Source of the DNA: Onchidella celtica
Lineage: Eukaryota > Mollusca > Gastropoda > Systellommatophora > Onchidiidae
Direction of reading: 5' to 3'
DNA: 64,000 nucleotides
NCBI GenBank assembly: GCA_963931925.1
Contig: OZ007569.1
Coordinates: 26,762,524-26,826,523, forward strand
The notes under the pieces are model-generated. The model searched no databases. It saw only the letters and a list, made by a program, of their open reading frames with translations, and was not told where the DNA came from. The translations under genes were made by a program, and so were the position numbers. How positions within the stretch are numbered: position 1 is the stretch's first letter; every line of letters begins with the position of its first letter. Below, piece after piece: positions 24,801 through 39,800 of the stretch.

Positions 24801-27800
24801 ATAGCACTTTAAAATTTCATGTTTCATGCATTGTCATAAAAGAAAGCTTCGCAACATAACGCTTTTCTGAGACAAAAATGCCTTGAAACTTGAGTTGACA
24901 AAGCAACCCGACATATGTGGGTATCTTGATTTGTTAATACATCAGACAGCTGTGCTGGTGGTTGTCATGGTGAAAGTTGGGAACATTTACTTGCATTGTT
25001 AAAAACTGAACAGCAATATGAATAAGCTTTGCTTCATTTTAAACTTGTTGCTTCATTACCATTATTGTTGTTGTTTTTTTCTCTTTTTTTGTTTGTTTGT
25101 TGTTTTTAATAAAAAAATAATGTAGGTTTCCTAGATTGTTAAAAATTTTTTTTACAGTGAATCACTAACAACACATAAAATTATAGTAATAACAATTGGC
25201 CACACATATCAGTGTCATGGTATACTATAATGTCGGGTAGATTTGTCAGAACATTTGTGTCTAGAATATTTTTAGAATGTACTGGAACAGAAGGGCAAGT
25301 CACTGTGTAACGCAAGCAGTGTCATATCAATGAGGAAATGTGAATGGTTTTTACAGGATGAAATCTTCTTATATGCAGTGTTTAGGGCAGGTGATTAAAT
25401 TCTGACAGAAAGCTCTTTAAAAAAAACAACTGGAATAAACTCCATGATTATGAATGTCAAAGCAGCATGACAAAATTTGTATAGCCTGCATAGCTTTTCT
25501 GCAACGAGTCAAACAAGTGAACTTAACATCTTCGTAAGAGAAGGCTCCCTGCTTGTTTAAGATAAATGTACCCCACTTGGTGAACAAGTGAACAAACACA
25601 TTTTTATATGTATGCCAGTTTCATGTCTTGATGTAAGATTCACATTAGCTGTGTAGGATTCACTGTGGTTGCTTTCATTCACGAAAAACTTGGTTACAGA
25701 TTTGTAGCTCATAGTTTTACAACTTGTCGTTGCAGTATGTGTTACTGTTACTTGTGTTACACTTAAATTGTGAAAATTAGCTAGTAGTGTAGTATCCGGT
25801 AATGCAGAAAATCTCAATTAGAGCTTCAAAGTGGGAAAGAAACATGGGTGATAAGACTACATGAAAATTTATCCACATTCCTCAAATGCTTCAAGATTCT
25901 TTATCTGCATCATTTACAACATATTATTATAGTACTGTTCTACAATATTGCTGCGGTGATGAAAACTATTACAAGCCTATGACATACATGTATCACCAGG
26001 AGACTGAAATACTCAGAAATCCTGAGTTTATGCATGGTACTAATCTTGATTCACACAACTCTGAGATGACACCTGAAACAAAGGATGGCCCCCCGCAAGG
26101 ACCTTACTGCTGCTATTTCAGAGTTAGTGTAAGTCCAATATAACACACGGTTTGTAATCTAACTCCAAAATGTATCTAACACACTGGGATGAGGTTATAA
26201 TTTAATAATATAAGGACGGCTCTGTCGGCCCCCATGCCTACTGACTTCAAGACTAGATTGATTATTGAAACTCTTCAGGCCGGTTTACTTATAAAGTAGT
26301 TTGCAGTGTCTGTTGGCTGTGCTTAGTGTGAAGTTTGCATGCAGTATTATAGTACTGTTGTGGTATTTTTTGTGTCCAATAAGCAGGATAAAAGTTTATG
26401 AGGAATGGCCTTTGGGGGGGGGGGGGGGGGGGGGAGTCACTCAAATTCAGCTACAAGTACTGTGTAAATAGTATTTAGCATGCATATGTAGTTTGATGCT
26501 GTTATTCCTCCACTGAATAGTTCCTCCCCTCCCAGTTATTAGCTGAAGGCTACAAGCAACATTGCTACAAAACAAAAATTTGTTGTGAGAGTCAAGCGAT
26601 GGTAGGAAGATGGATTGGTAGTACCAGTGCCATGGTGTTTAGGCACATAAAATTATGTAAACTTAAGGATAGCCAAGTGAAAGAGGGGCAGATGAAAAAG
26701 CAGGCTGTTTCCAGTGTCATTTCATCTGCATGTGGGTATGATGCAGATCCAGATGCAAACAACAGAACTGGAATTTAAAGTTTGGAGCACTTTGAACATT
26801 TTGAAGTGGGTTCTAATTTGAGATTGTATACAATATCGGTAGTCTCGGGTATAAACCGCTTAAGACTAGAAAAATCAACTTTACAGGGGGTAGAATTAGA
26901 AAGAAACTGATTAAATGCAGAAAGAACAAACTGAAATAGACTGTTTGATTACTGTGTTTTGTTGTTGTTTTGTATTTCTTTAGTCTTCTGTGATAGATAT
27001 GATTACACAAAATTGTGTCAAACGGGGTCATCTTTTATTTCCATCGAAACAAAACAAAAGATTTGAATCCAGACCATCAATAAATGTGCTTCATTGTTGA
27101 ATAACAAGACTTCAGATTTGTGAAGATCAAAGTTGTTGTTATTTGACAAGTGTTATATCTGGAATCTGGCAAGGGAGGTCCCGATCATATCAGGTCCTTA
27201 CTTATGAACAAGATGGCTTGTTTGAAGGGAAGCAACATTTTTGGCTAAACCAATAGTGCACAGACACTGGTTAAAAAAAGGATCACAGGAGGGACATGGA
27301 ATAGTTTGATGACCTTCATGTAATTTACATTCTGCCTGCAATGTTGTCATTTTGAAATTGATCATTGTGTATTTGTGTGTTGTTTGTGGGTGGCAACAGA
27401 AGGTTTGACAAGCCAGGTGGTCAGACAAAGAGGACTTCGTATGCATACTTGTGCATTATTTCACTCTCAAGACTCTCTTTTCTTATTTTATATTAACCTT
27501 TAAAGTGCTGATGTTGAAGTTTATTTTCATGAAATATCATGGCAAAACATTCACAGAAAATAAAAAAAGATCAGAAGCATCTTTTGACACTCTTTTCATG
27601 GAAGTTGTTAAATGTGCAATGATGATAATTGATGGCTGAAAATATATCTTTTTCTGGATATCATTTTCTGTAAGAAATTTAATATTAATCACATGATGTG
27701 ATAGTTACATGTGGGTTGCATCACATCAGTCTCCAGTACACTTGGGTCAATTAGCACTGTGGTCAAATAGCACTTTGGTCTTATGTATTTTGGTACACAG

Positions 27801-30800
27801 TTGCACTCTGTTCTAAATTTTGAAAACTATCATATATTTGTCATCAGCAACCGGATGCACCTGGTGTAAGCACAGTAATCTGTAGCAGACATACTATTTT
27901 TAAGCAACTCTTAATAATCGAACTATCTCTCTCTGGTCAGAGGAAACACACTTGCGCACAGAACGGTTAGTTTTCAGAAACATAAAGCAAGTTTGTGTGT
28001 GTCATAACACATCGGTACAACTTTTACTGACATTGCAAAAAAAAATTGAAAACCTGTATAGCAGAATCTCCCATCATGTGAGGTATTAATTAAAGTTAGC
28101 CATCATGATTATTCTTATTTACATTTTGAAAAACAAATTAATGTTCCTTGATGTTGAAAAGTGTCTTGCTTTTATCTTAATGATAACTTAAATCACATTA
28201 ATTTAGTTTTGTATTTACTTACTTACTCCACGAGTTGCAGTATTTGTGAGGTAATAATGGTGGTTTATCTCCCAAACTTTGTACACATTTTATTATTTTA
28301 TATTTTAAATTATATTTGTGAGGCATTTAGACCAAAGTGTCTGTGACCTAAGTACCTTCATGTATCACAGGGTTGTTGCATTTGTAAGTCACTTGCCAGA
28401 GTTTATTGCATCAGTATGTTTCTGTGGTTAATAGACTGTTAGTATTTCATGCTGTGATTTTGTATGTCTGACAGGTATGCTAGAATTAGTTCAAGTTATA
28501 CTGTGAAAATGAACATATTGCTGTTTTGCCATTCATCGTCCCTTAAGTGTTTTCTTATGGCCAGGAACCATTTTCTTATTTCTGTGTCACCTAGCAGATA
28601 AATCCAATCTGTTTCATTCTCATGTTCAGCTGACTTTACAAGATGAGCACTTTGTCTGAATGTGCCATGTTTCATTTTTATGTACAGTAGTTCATTGTTC
28701 ACTTCTCTATGCAATTCCACATGCGCAGAATATGAAAAATTTGATATTTCACGTTTGTCGAGCTCTTATTCTGTCTCGGTCTTTTGTTTTTTCTCACTCG
28801 CCTCCTTTTGGGTGTGGCTGTTATTAATAAATAGTAACAGTTATCGGTTTGAGTTCAGATATTTTACGCTCTGAGCCTAAGAGTTATGAATCAACCTATA
28901 CATGGAAAAATTCAAAATGTACATGTGAAAAAAAATATCTTTGGCTATGTACTTCAAGGCATGTTACGGTACGATGACTTAGTTAGCAAGTAGATGTCAA
29001 AATATGTGTACAATATAAATCGCATCGTCAAAGTAAACCCATAATAGGACTACCGTGCTAAATGACAAGACCACTTTGTGTTGTTGTTTTTTTTCTTTTC
29101 TAGAATTGAATGTATCATTTTTCTGTGACTTGTACCTAAAGTAGGGACTCTTGCTTTGTAAACTGGGAATTGGGTTCACAAAATCCACTTATTATGTGTA
29201 AAACATGAAAATTGCTAGCTTTTTATAGGTATCCCATCAGCATCACAATACTTTGTTGGAAGGGGCTTCCCCATAACCCTAGCAGGTGGTTGGTGGGCAC
29301 TTCTGACAGGGTTTCCCTCTACACTATCAATCTGTGATAAATTGTTCTGTCTGTGATCTTGCTCTTTTCTCGTGTGATAAGGCCGTTTTAGTGTTGACAT
29401 GCTTTCTCCAAACTCAAACTCAGACTGAAACTGTGACCCCCAGAGATGGGTTATTATTGTCTTTATCTGCCTCTGTCTGCTATATTGTGTGTGATCAGCA
29501 CAGTGTAAGCAAGGGATCTGATCACTTTTTGTGCAGCTGGTTACCCAGTGTCAGAGAATTGTGCAAACCACTGAAGCTAACCATAATCGAAGGTTTAACA
29601 TGATCAGACAATTTTGTCATAGCCCATTTTATTGGCTGGCGAATTTGATGTAAAGAGGGGATTTCTTGGGGGAGTAGCTGTAGTACTTTCTCAAGTTTCT
29701 GCAGCAGCATGATTGGGCGTACAATTGTAGGTACATAGAATTATGCATTTAAGCGTATTGGGGAGGCACAGTTCATGAGCAGTGTTCATCAACAAAAAAA
29801 TGAGATCTAAGACTCATCATCCGACACTATAAACATCCAGAACATCAATTTTGGGAAGTGTGAGCAATTTTTGCAAGAACTGAAGCATTGCAGTTATTCA
29901 GATCCTGTCATATTTTTATCTCCAGATTGTTGATTTCAACCATTTTATCTTTTTGTAGTTGTGTTCAGTGTTTTAAATAGTCAATAGTATGATTTGGGCA
30001 AAATGTCTGTTAAAAAAAAATTCATTCAAATCTGTTGACCCAACATCATTGCAGGTGGAGGAACAACTGGAAAGGAGTCAAACACTGGAGCTTCAGAGTA
30101 GCACCAACTCCACAAACATTTCTGGTCACATTGTCACCACCACAGCTTCAGGCATGATCAGAATCCGTTCTTTGGCTAAACTGACCTGTATGGCAGAGCT
30201 TAGTCCAGGGCCCAGTGAGAAATACTTGTGTGCAACATACTGTTCAGGTAAGAGCTTGAGAGTGCATAAATACATCCAGGTCTGGCATTTATAAATTTAT
30301 AATAAAACCAGTATAAACTGCGATGAGACTTCCAATATAAACTGCGGTGAGACTTCCTGCACATAATTGTTTCTTTTCACAGTATTTTCTTGTTCGGTGA
30401 TGTGAAAAGCATTCTGTAAGCTTAGTATACCCACCAAACTCTGGATATCTTATCTAAATGCTAGCCAGCTTAAAAACACTGCCATTTGTATATCACATGA
30501 TATTGGCTACGAGCCTACAAGGGCAAAAGCCTGAGTATTTTTGAATAGTTATCATTAGCTAAGACAAGAAAATCATTTTTAACATGAAAGCTGTTTTACT
30601 TTTATAATTTGGTTTGTTTAATTCATGATGATGAAAATGATTTGATCTGGTGCAAATAGCAAGTGTTTTTACTATATATACTTCATTTTAATCTTTTGTA
30701 TCCCAGTAACATTGTTTAATTGCTGCATTTGTGTTACCCAGGCATTGAGCGTCTGTGTGCGTGTACAGACAATGGAAAGCTTCAGTTCTTTGATCTAGAA

Positions 30801-33800
30801 ACACTGGGAGACAGAAGAAGTTCCTTGAGCAGTCTAGACCCAGCAGATAGAACTGATGTCACTGCAGAAGGATCTGCGTGTAAACGAGCCAAGATGGATG
30901 AAGATGTTGTTGATCACCCAGGTAAACTTGCCATCTATAGAGATCTGCGGGTTGTTTTTTTTGAGAATCCTTGCATTTGAATTTCGCTGTGCTTGTTTCA
31001 AGTGCATTTTGTTGTTATTTCTGTGGCTTTCAAAAGAGCTCCTTAATAAGTTGCCTTCTTCTCCGATTGTGTGGTCTTGTTCCCTTCTCTTAGTGGTAAA
31101 CAGGGAACAAGGTATGCTTGCCATACTGTGCTGGGGACGTAATAGATTCTTATGTCTGTGATTTGTGGGTGGTTGGAGGGCGCTTCTGGTAGGGTCTCCT
31201 CCTGTCCTATGGTTCTGTTATATTCTGTCTTTCACCTTGCTTTTTCCTAGTATGTGACCATTATTGTGTTGATGCGCTTTCTCCAGACTCAAACTCAATT
31301 CTGTGAAAAGTTTGTAAGTACTGTTGATAATAAAATATTGCATTCATCCTGTGAGAAAATCACCCTGTTGCACCAACTAAGAGCATCCTCACCATTGGTA
31401 ACAGATCCATTACAGGAAATTGGCAACATTGGAAAACGGAAGCGCATATCCGCACAACATGTTGTACAGATATGGACCGTGCATATCTGTACAACGCACA
31501 CAATTCGATGACATAGAACACACACCGGAATACTATATTACTGACCTTGTTAATTTGCATAGTTTTTAAAAATATGAATCGGCTTAGTAGCAAAACAATC
31601 CGACTTCTGCTCAGAGATTGCGTGATCTGCGCTAATAATATACTTGAGTGTACGTCGATCACCAATAGCTACCCCAACCCTTTTTCGCCTGATTAGTCAA
31701 TCTGACTACTGCCCATTGATACAAACTGACTAGACCCTCACGCCCCCAGGTCCATCTGACTATTCCATGTGTTGTCACTTTAAATTCGTGAACACCATAC
31801 CAAGTTTTGTTTCAGCAAACCTTCACCAGTCGCACTTTTTGATAAACATGTTGTACGGATATGCACTGTCCATATCCAAACAAATGTTGTACGGATATAC
31901 CCTTCCTTGGAAAACTGAGCTGAGACAGAGTGCCAGATTTGCGTTTGTGTGTAATTTAAATTAAGCTGTTACATTTCAGTAAATTTCATTTATTGAACTT
32001 GTTTTATCACTTTAAAATCACTGAGGAAGTCACAAACCAGCATTGTGTGTATTTTATTCTGACAGTTGTAATGCTCCCTATGTATTTTGTAAGGAAGCTA
32101 GAAACACAAGTCAGAGATAGATGTTTTTCTGTTTTAGGTTTACCGTATAATAACATCGGTGTAAGTGTGTTGGTTTGCTGTAAAATTGTTTAATAGAATA
32201 TTCCATAACATGTTACTATATCTCTACTAGTAAGTTATCACATGGTCATTGGAATGCAGCACTCCTACTTGCTAATCGTTAAGTCAGGCGTTCAGTTTAT
32301 CAATCTGTGATTTTATCTGGTAGTAAATGTCTCAGTTGCGGAATACTTGTTTTCTGTACAGGATCAGACTTTCTGACCAACCAACCAATGAATGCAGAAA
32401 GCCTGACCCAGCTACACAGTCTTATTCAGTTTGAGAACCTTATGCCTCGGTTCACGGCAGTGGTTCCACCCTGTTGGTCAGAGATACAGCAAGAGCAACA
32501 ACAGCGTCGACACCCTCAACATCTGCAGCAGCAAGGGGAATCAACTCAGCATACTCGTACATGGAAGCTGACGACCGATGCAGGGTATGTCTCTTGTGAA
32601 AACTTTCAATAGTTTCAATTTATTTGAAAATTTCCGTTGACCACGACACGCATACACACACATACACACCAGACAAAAAGCCATTCTGCTTGTTTTATTT
32701 TACTGGGGCATGTCCATAACTTGGTTCACTGGTTGGAATTAGGGATTTGGTTCATAAATGAGAATGGGAGTGTGACAGATGTCCTTGAGGTTCATACAGT
32801 TTTGAAACTTTGCATCATTACATAATATTGTTATATTGCATGAGGATTAATAAAATATTAATCTTTTCACATCACCCCACATCTTTCTGGTGCGGGCTCT
32901 TCTTCAGCCCGTCGATACACTGGTCCTTGAGAGGTGCAGCCACTCGCACACCCGTTCGCAGCACCCCATGCCACCTCGAATAACATACGGTTTCGTAGCG
33001 CATATGTCCTTTTTTTTGTGTGTTTGTAAACATATGATTATATTATTCTTCTCCAAAAAATCTTTCCAATGATACCAATGATTCCTTTATCAGAAGAGTT
33101 TAAATGAATTTTCAAAATCACCCCCCAAAACAGTGGGTACGCAGGTAATAGCCACTGTAAAGATGGAACATACAGTGGACAGAGTGGCCAGCCCCGCAGT
33201 GCAAAATGGTTTAGCTTATGTTCTGTTGAGTGGTTTATTCCACCACTCTGAAAGTTTGATTGTTCTGGAATTTATATTCTCCAAGGATATTGCCCCATAC
33301 GTCATTTTCTTGTTAGGAAATGTATGTAATTTATATAAGATTGTGCCATGAGCACTACTTTGATTCATGAAAAATTCACATCTGTTTTGATCTCTTGCCT
33401 TATTATTTAGGCAAACCTGGGATGAACACTTGTTTGAGATCTTGCTACCCAAACCTTGTTCTGTTGGTCATGTGGATGTCAAATTCACCTTACATCCCCT
33501 GTGTACATTACAACCAAATGTTGAGGTAGGTAGTTTTAGTATACAAATAGGGATGCGGATCTTCTGGCAATTTCCTGATTTCCCAATTTGAAAATTGTTT
33601 TTTCCTATTGAAATGGAAGAATCCTGTAGGGTTGCGTAGGTTTATATTTTTCTCGTCCTGCTATGTCTTTCCTTCTAATTCTGGTTCATAATCATGAAAG
33701 AGAAAGTATTACTACTGTTAGTTAAAGCTGTTTTGTGTTTTGTTCAATATACACATGGGCCTACATGTCCATATGTGTAGCGGTTAGTGGTGAGGCATTA

Positions 33801-36800
33801 TGTCACAGGTTCAGGAAATTTTTCTGTCAATAATAGTTCCCATCCCTGGGTAAAGCAGATAACATCAGATTGGTTGAACATTGTCCGTGTTGGGGGAAAT
33901 GCATCATAGTATATAATATGTATCAGGAACATGCTTCCCATACATTCAAAGATAATCCCATTATCTGGTCATGCAAGATCTTTTGTAGATTTGTAAACTT
34001 TTGAATCTTGCATAATACAGATGTAATAAAATGTGATTGACAGTCCAGGTGTGATTGTTCTCATTTCCGTTTGCGCAGGTCACACTGCTGAAGCAAAATA
34101 TTGGCTCCATATTTTGTCCCCAAAGTAGTAGTGGCAGCTCCAGTTCGGAATCCGCACAACAGAAGGCACCTGCAACATCGTCAGGAGCAAATGGCAAAAA
34201 CGCCTCCCCGAGAAATGGCAGTGATACAGAAATTGTCAACAACGTGCTGAACCCTCAGTTTCTGGAAGCCCACAATGCAGAGATTCTCTGTGGTCCCATC
34301 AAACTAGCCAACTGTCTGGACCTTACGGGGTCTGGGGGCCTGATCACTCTGGCAAGTCCCCAGTTGTTCAGCTCAAAACCCAGATCACTGTTGTTGCATA
34401 TTAAAGGTTTTGAGAACAGTCCACTAGCTGAGCCAATTCTGATCAACAAAGAAAAAGGAGAGTCAGATCGCAGTAGCTTGGACAAGATGGCACTCATGGA
34501 TAAAGTGGTAAGTCCTAACTAACAGTTTTGAAGTTACATGAGTTATGGGGTTTTTAATTACATCAAAACAAAGCTTGACTTTAAAGAAAAGGATTTAAGG
34601 CAACATGATAAAGGACACTGGGAAGTAATTTTTGTCATAGATTATTCGTAGCAGGATTACGTTACACATATTAAATTTACTTCACTCTGATAGTAGTAGG
34701 GAAATTTTATTGTGCATGTTATTACTGCAACAAGCACTTGTTTGTTGTTGAGACAGAGATAAGTTTCAGTACATTGGTTCTCTGTCAGGATCACAGTAGG
34801 AATATTAGTCTGGTCCAAAGTTAACTTCAAACATATAATATGACTCTTGATTTCATATTTTGAAAGGTAATCTCAAACAGTTGCCATATTTTTTAAAGCT
34901 ATGGAGAAAAGAAGTCATGATAATTACCGTTTTTGTATTTTCCATAAACATTGCCTGGAAAGATGGTCCCAGTTTTTCTGATCCCTCCCTGATATGTCCT
35001 AAATATAGTTGGGTACAGACATTGCCCCACAAATCAGATATACCAATGTGCTTCATATATTTAGCATATCTATATTTTTTCATATATTTAACATATCTAT
35101 ATTTTTTTTCTTGATTGGCACAGATCAAATCCAAGAAAAAACCATTGTCTGTCTACAAAAGCATGTTCGCCGACAGCAAGCACAAAAACATCAAAAGCTT
35201 ATTTGACAGTGTTGCCCAAGGCGGGTCAGAGAAAAGCTCATCTTCAAACAAGCAAAAGCTGGCTGATGTCAAAGGCTGTGATTGGTTTCAAGAGCTTTCT
35301 GTGACGGTGCGAGTATTCAAGAAGACCGGTATAAGGACAGAGAAACTGCAGCGCAGCTCCATGGTTCAGGACAATGGTTTCCATAAGAGGTTGATCAAGC
35401 TGTTGGTTACTTCCCCAGTGGAGGCTGGAGTGCTGGGAGTCAGTGCCGAGCATATGCAGAATATGGCTTTGGATATTTTGATTTGGGCTCTTGTGGTGCA
35501 GATGAATGATGCTGAGAAAAGGTGAGTTCTGAGCACAATTATGTGATTGTTCTAAAATTTGGCTCCACTGAGGTCAGTGAAAATGTTGAGATAATGGGGC
35601 ACATGATGGAAGATTAGTGATGAGTTTGGTGAGGAATTTAAAAAAAAGCTGTGGTTTTCAAATAATTGGCCATATTCTCAGAGACGCCACCCATTCCAAT
35701 TTGATTGTAATCATTCCGATTTTTCTTGAAAAACGGGCGCGATTCCGATTAGCAGGGCCGGCATTCCGATTTTTTGTTACTACTAGCAATCGGCTTTTTT
35801 TCCCGTTTACGTTCTTCTGGGTTCTAGTTTTTAATTATAACTTTTACACAATGTGCCGAATCAGAATATGTGAATGTGCATGAGAAAACCCACAATAAGT
35901 CGGCAGAACTGATTTTGAGAAAAACGGCTTTGAAGTGAAAATATGGGTCCAACACAAACTTCCAACTTGGCTGTTGTTTAGGGGACCGTGGCATGTTACA
36001 GGGTAAATGTAGACGAGCAGCGAACGCTACTTACTATGATCTCTATAACGGCTTTGTAATTAGACTGTTGTCTCCTAACAAGATCCAAAAACTTCCGACT
36101 TGGCTGTTGCTAGGGGCCGTGGCATGTTACAGGGTAAACTGTAGATGAGCAGTGAACACTACTCACTATGATCTTTATAACGGCTTAGTTATTAGACTAC
36201 GGTCTCCTAACAGCAATCACTCCAATACTACTTGGTCAATTAGCTATTGCCACTTATAGGATTAAATGCCATTTTCTCAAAATCTTGTTTTAGGGGGGTC
36301 ACTGACTTCAATTTATAAGAAATGTGTACAGAACTCAAAATGTCATGTTGCCGAATTATTGTGGGTTTTCTCATGCACACTCGCATATTGCGATAATTTC
36401 ATGAATAAACCGGAAGTTAGTTCTACTTTCTTATCACATGTTTTGCATCGATCTGGAATTTGATTACTTGCTACACGCGTTGTTTACATTCCTTTTACCG
36501 TTCCGCATGGCGGCGATTCCGAAACTACTTGCATAAATCTGTCTATTCGCCCTCACTTAAGTCCAAGCGTTACATTTGGTTCCGACTGTAATAGAAGGAG
36601 GAATCAGTTCTAAACCTAGCAACATGTATTCTCTTCCTTCAAACTTGAGCTTAGCTAGACATCGCCTAAGTCTAGATCTAAGTGATTTACTTGACAGCGA
36701 CAATGACGGATGCAGGAATGAGACCTAGATCTAGATCTAGGGATAGACGTACTAAGACTAAAGTAATTTATTTGGCGGCGATTGTGATGGAAGGAGGAAT

Positions 36801-39800
36801 CAATTTTAAACTTGAATTGACCTAGATTTCTTAAATCCAAGCCATGAACATGGAGAAGGTTGACATTGCATGGGCACAAACTGCCAAATTAAAACATGAG
36901 ATTGGGAGTGGTAAAACACTCCTCACCACAGAATAGGCAAAAATTGTGCATGGCATTTGTGCATTTTGGAATTCAAATCCCAACATGTCAAGGCAGCTTG
37001 TATCTGACATAACTGTGGGGAAAACACAGCTCCAGTTTGGCACAGTGCTTTTCTGGAGAGGATTCTTTTTCAGTTTTGGCCAAGATCAGGACCAAGAGCA
37101 TATTATAATAAGATATGATTGAAATGAACTGTAAATAGTGTAAGTTTTTAAGATGATTTTCAGCTTAATCCTTTGGGATCAAGAAAAACAACAACATGGA
37201 AATAATAGTTTTAGAGCTGGCACCGTTTAATTTTTTATCGTCATCTGCACCCATTCAGATTTTTTCCCCAGATTCCGATTTTTTGAGGGGCCTGATTCAA
37301 ATTTTTGTTTTTGTAGGGTGGCATCTCTGTATTCTGTGACCCACTGGAGGGCAAATTAAAAATTTATGTGTATATATTTTAGTTTTCTGAATTTGATATG
37401 ATTATAGAAAGAATATAAAAATAATAAAAGATTTTTTAATTTTTTTTTTAAAATTGCAGACAGCAGACAGATTTCGCATTTTATTTCTGATGGACAGCAG
37501 AGCTAGTGTGATAAATGTTTTCATACTGCAAAATTGTACACCATAAAATAAAGGACTTGCTACACGCGTTGTTTACATTCTTTTTACCGTTCCACAGCGA
37601 AAAACCCAAGCATTAACAGCAGTCTGAAGTTAGTTGGCATAGTTGGATGTTTCTGTCAAAATTTTCTCAGGTTGCTTGCAGTTGTTGATTCTATACATTT
37701 TGCAAAGCAAGGTGGAAACCTGATGAAAATGTAAAAATGCTAAGAAAATTAAATAAGATATATTACGTTTTTTGTAGTGTTTTCACAGTATTTTTTGGCA
37801 TTTAATGATCACTTACAGAGGTATCGACAAAAGTTTGCTAGAGTCAATACAACATGAACTGAAGGGAATGGTAAAATCATGTTACATTGTTGGATCTCGC
37901 ACCACAGCTCACAAGTTTTCCAGACTTTTGTCACTTTGTATGGAGTAAGTATGTTACAGTGTTTCATACATTCTTGATTATCATGCTTCTTCAGATATTG
38001 CTATATTGGAAATGGTGAGGTGCTTGTATGATGTAAACAGCAAATGTGGTTTCACTATTTCTCCTTTAATCAAAATTTATATTCAAGTGTTTTGTAATCC
38101 TATTGAAAAGAGCTAGGCCGTTCAGGTATTCTGTTTCCTACAGTCACATTAATGCTGATACTTTGATAACCATGTTAATGACTGTATGTCGGAGAAAATT
38201 CCTCTACTGGAAAGGGGAGGCGGACAATTTATGACTGATTTGAGTATTTTTGCTGTATTGTGTATGTTCATTTTAAAGCATGAAATATCTTTTTCAATCT
38301 TGGTTTTGATGCCTTTCTTTGCAGGTGTTCCAAACTTTGCACAGATCCAGATGTGGCTCCAGCTTTTAGTCAAGCACTGTTGTCAGCTCTTCTAGACTGT
38401 TATCATCTTCTACCTTTGTGTATCAGCAGTGGGGCCTTGCGGCTCTTCTTCACCATATTGAATAGAGTCAAGTGTATGGACATGGAACTGGTTGCTCAAA
38501 AGTCATGTGACTTGCTGCTTGAAATGGCTCAGCAATACAGTCAAAGGACTCAGCTAGAAAATGCATTATTGAAGACAAGGTATGGAGAAAATGTATTGTG
38601 CAGTGGCATAGTAGAGATAGACCTTTTTCCTTAAACAGTATGATGCTCCTGCAACATCCTAGATTTGATGTGAATGGGTTTTTGCACACAGTGTTTGGCA
38701 AGTTAGGAATTTCTCTGTCTGGAGAATGCAAGTGTGCAAGTTCAATGTAACCAATCGACAAGTGTACAAAAATAAATTTTTAAATGCTGTGTCAAAAGGT
38801 CTGCTTTCAAGTTACATACCTAATGGATTTTGATGGACCTTTTAGGACACAAACAGTTCTGTAAGGCATAATCAATAATTTTGGTTTTATTTTCATTTCT
38901 GTTTTCCTGTCCTCACCTGTTATTGTTTATGTGTCCACATTGTTTGTTCAAAGATGAAACTTCCATATTCTTATACTTTTTTTTTTTTTTTTTTTTTGTA
39001 AAATAAAATTGAAGGTATGGACTGTATGGGAATCCTTTTGAGTCTGAGTTGTTTGATATGGAATTAAGCAGCATCACCAAGCCAAACACATCACCTGGCA
39101 GTGCAACCCCGGCAAACATCCTCACCAATGTGATGAAGACCAGCAGTTCTTCTGCTGCAGGGGGGACAAATTCTGGTGCTAGCAAGGATCAACCAGACTT
39201 GTTTGATTTGTTGATATCGCCCCCTGAGAAGACTGCAAAACACCAGGTGGGTTTTCTAAGTCACACCCCTTTCAACTTGCCAGGTCTTACCCTGGAAGTA
39301 ACCCGTTGCTCACTATGTTAAAAGATGGAAAAAGAAGAAAAGATTGTTTTTTTTAAAGTCCGGTACAGACATAAATGAAAACTACACAACAAATTCCTAA
39401 AGAAAAGCTATCTTTTCTTTTTTGCTGAATTTTAACCTTTTCATATCAGCCTGCACATTTTTGATTTTACAACAAATCAATACACTGATCACCCACAAGG
39501 TGTGGCCACTCGCACTCCCATTGGCAGCCCACGGCACCATCTGGGATAACGTGCTTTCGTAGCACATACCGACTTTTTTTTGTGTGTGTGTGTTTGTAAC
39601 CATACAATTGTCATTCTTCTCTGAAGAAGCTTTCCAGTGATGCCAAATCTACTCAAGCTTTATCAGAGGATTTTAAATGAGTTTCAAAATCACCCCCAAA
39701 ATAATGGGTACACAGATAATAGCCATTGTATAGAAGGAATGTATGGTGGGCATGGAAGAGCCTTGAGCCGTGTGTTGTTGAAAGGTTAACTTTGTTCTTA

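Larger units (their letters stand above)
35679..37329. mobile_element. DNA transposon, CAGAGATGCC family, copy 1 (1.65 kb)
   Basis: Termini are CAGAGACGCCACCC and GGGTGGCATCTCTG, inverted repeats with one mismatch. It is flanked by a perfect 6-bp duplication TATTCT (35673-35678 and 37330-37335). It shares its body with 61894-63047. No intact transposase was recognised. The CAG start recalls hAT elements, but a 6-bp duplication is not the usual 8 bp, so the superfamily is left open. It contains a nested MITE at 35870-36384. Confidence 0.85.
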
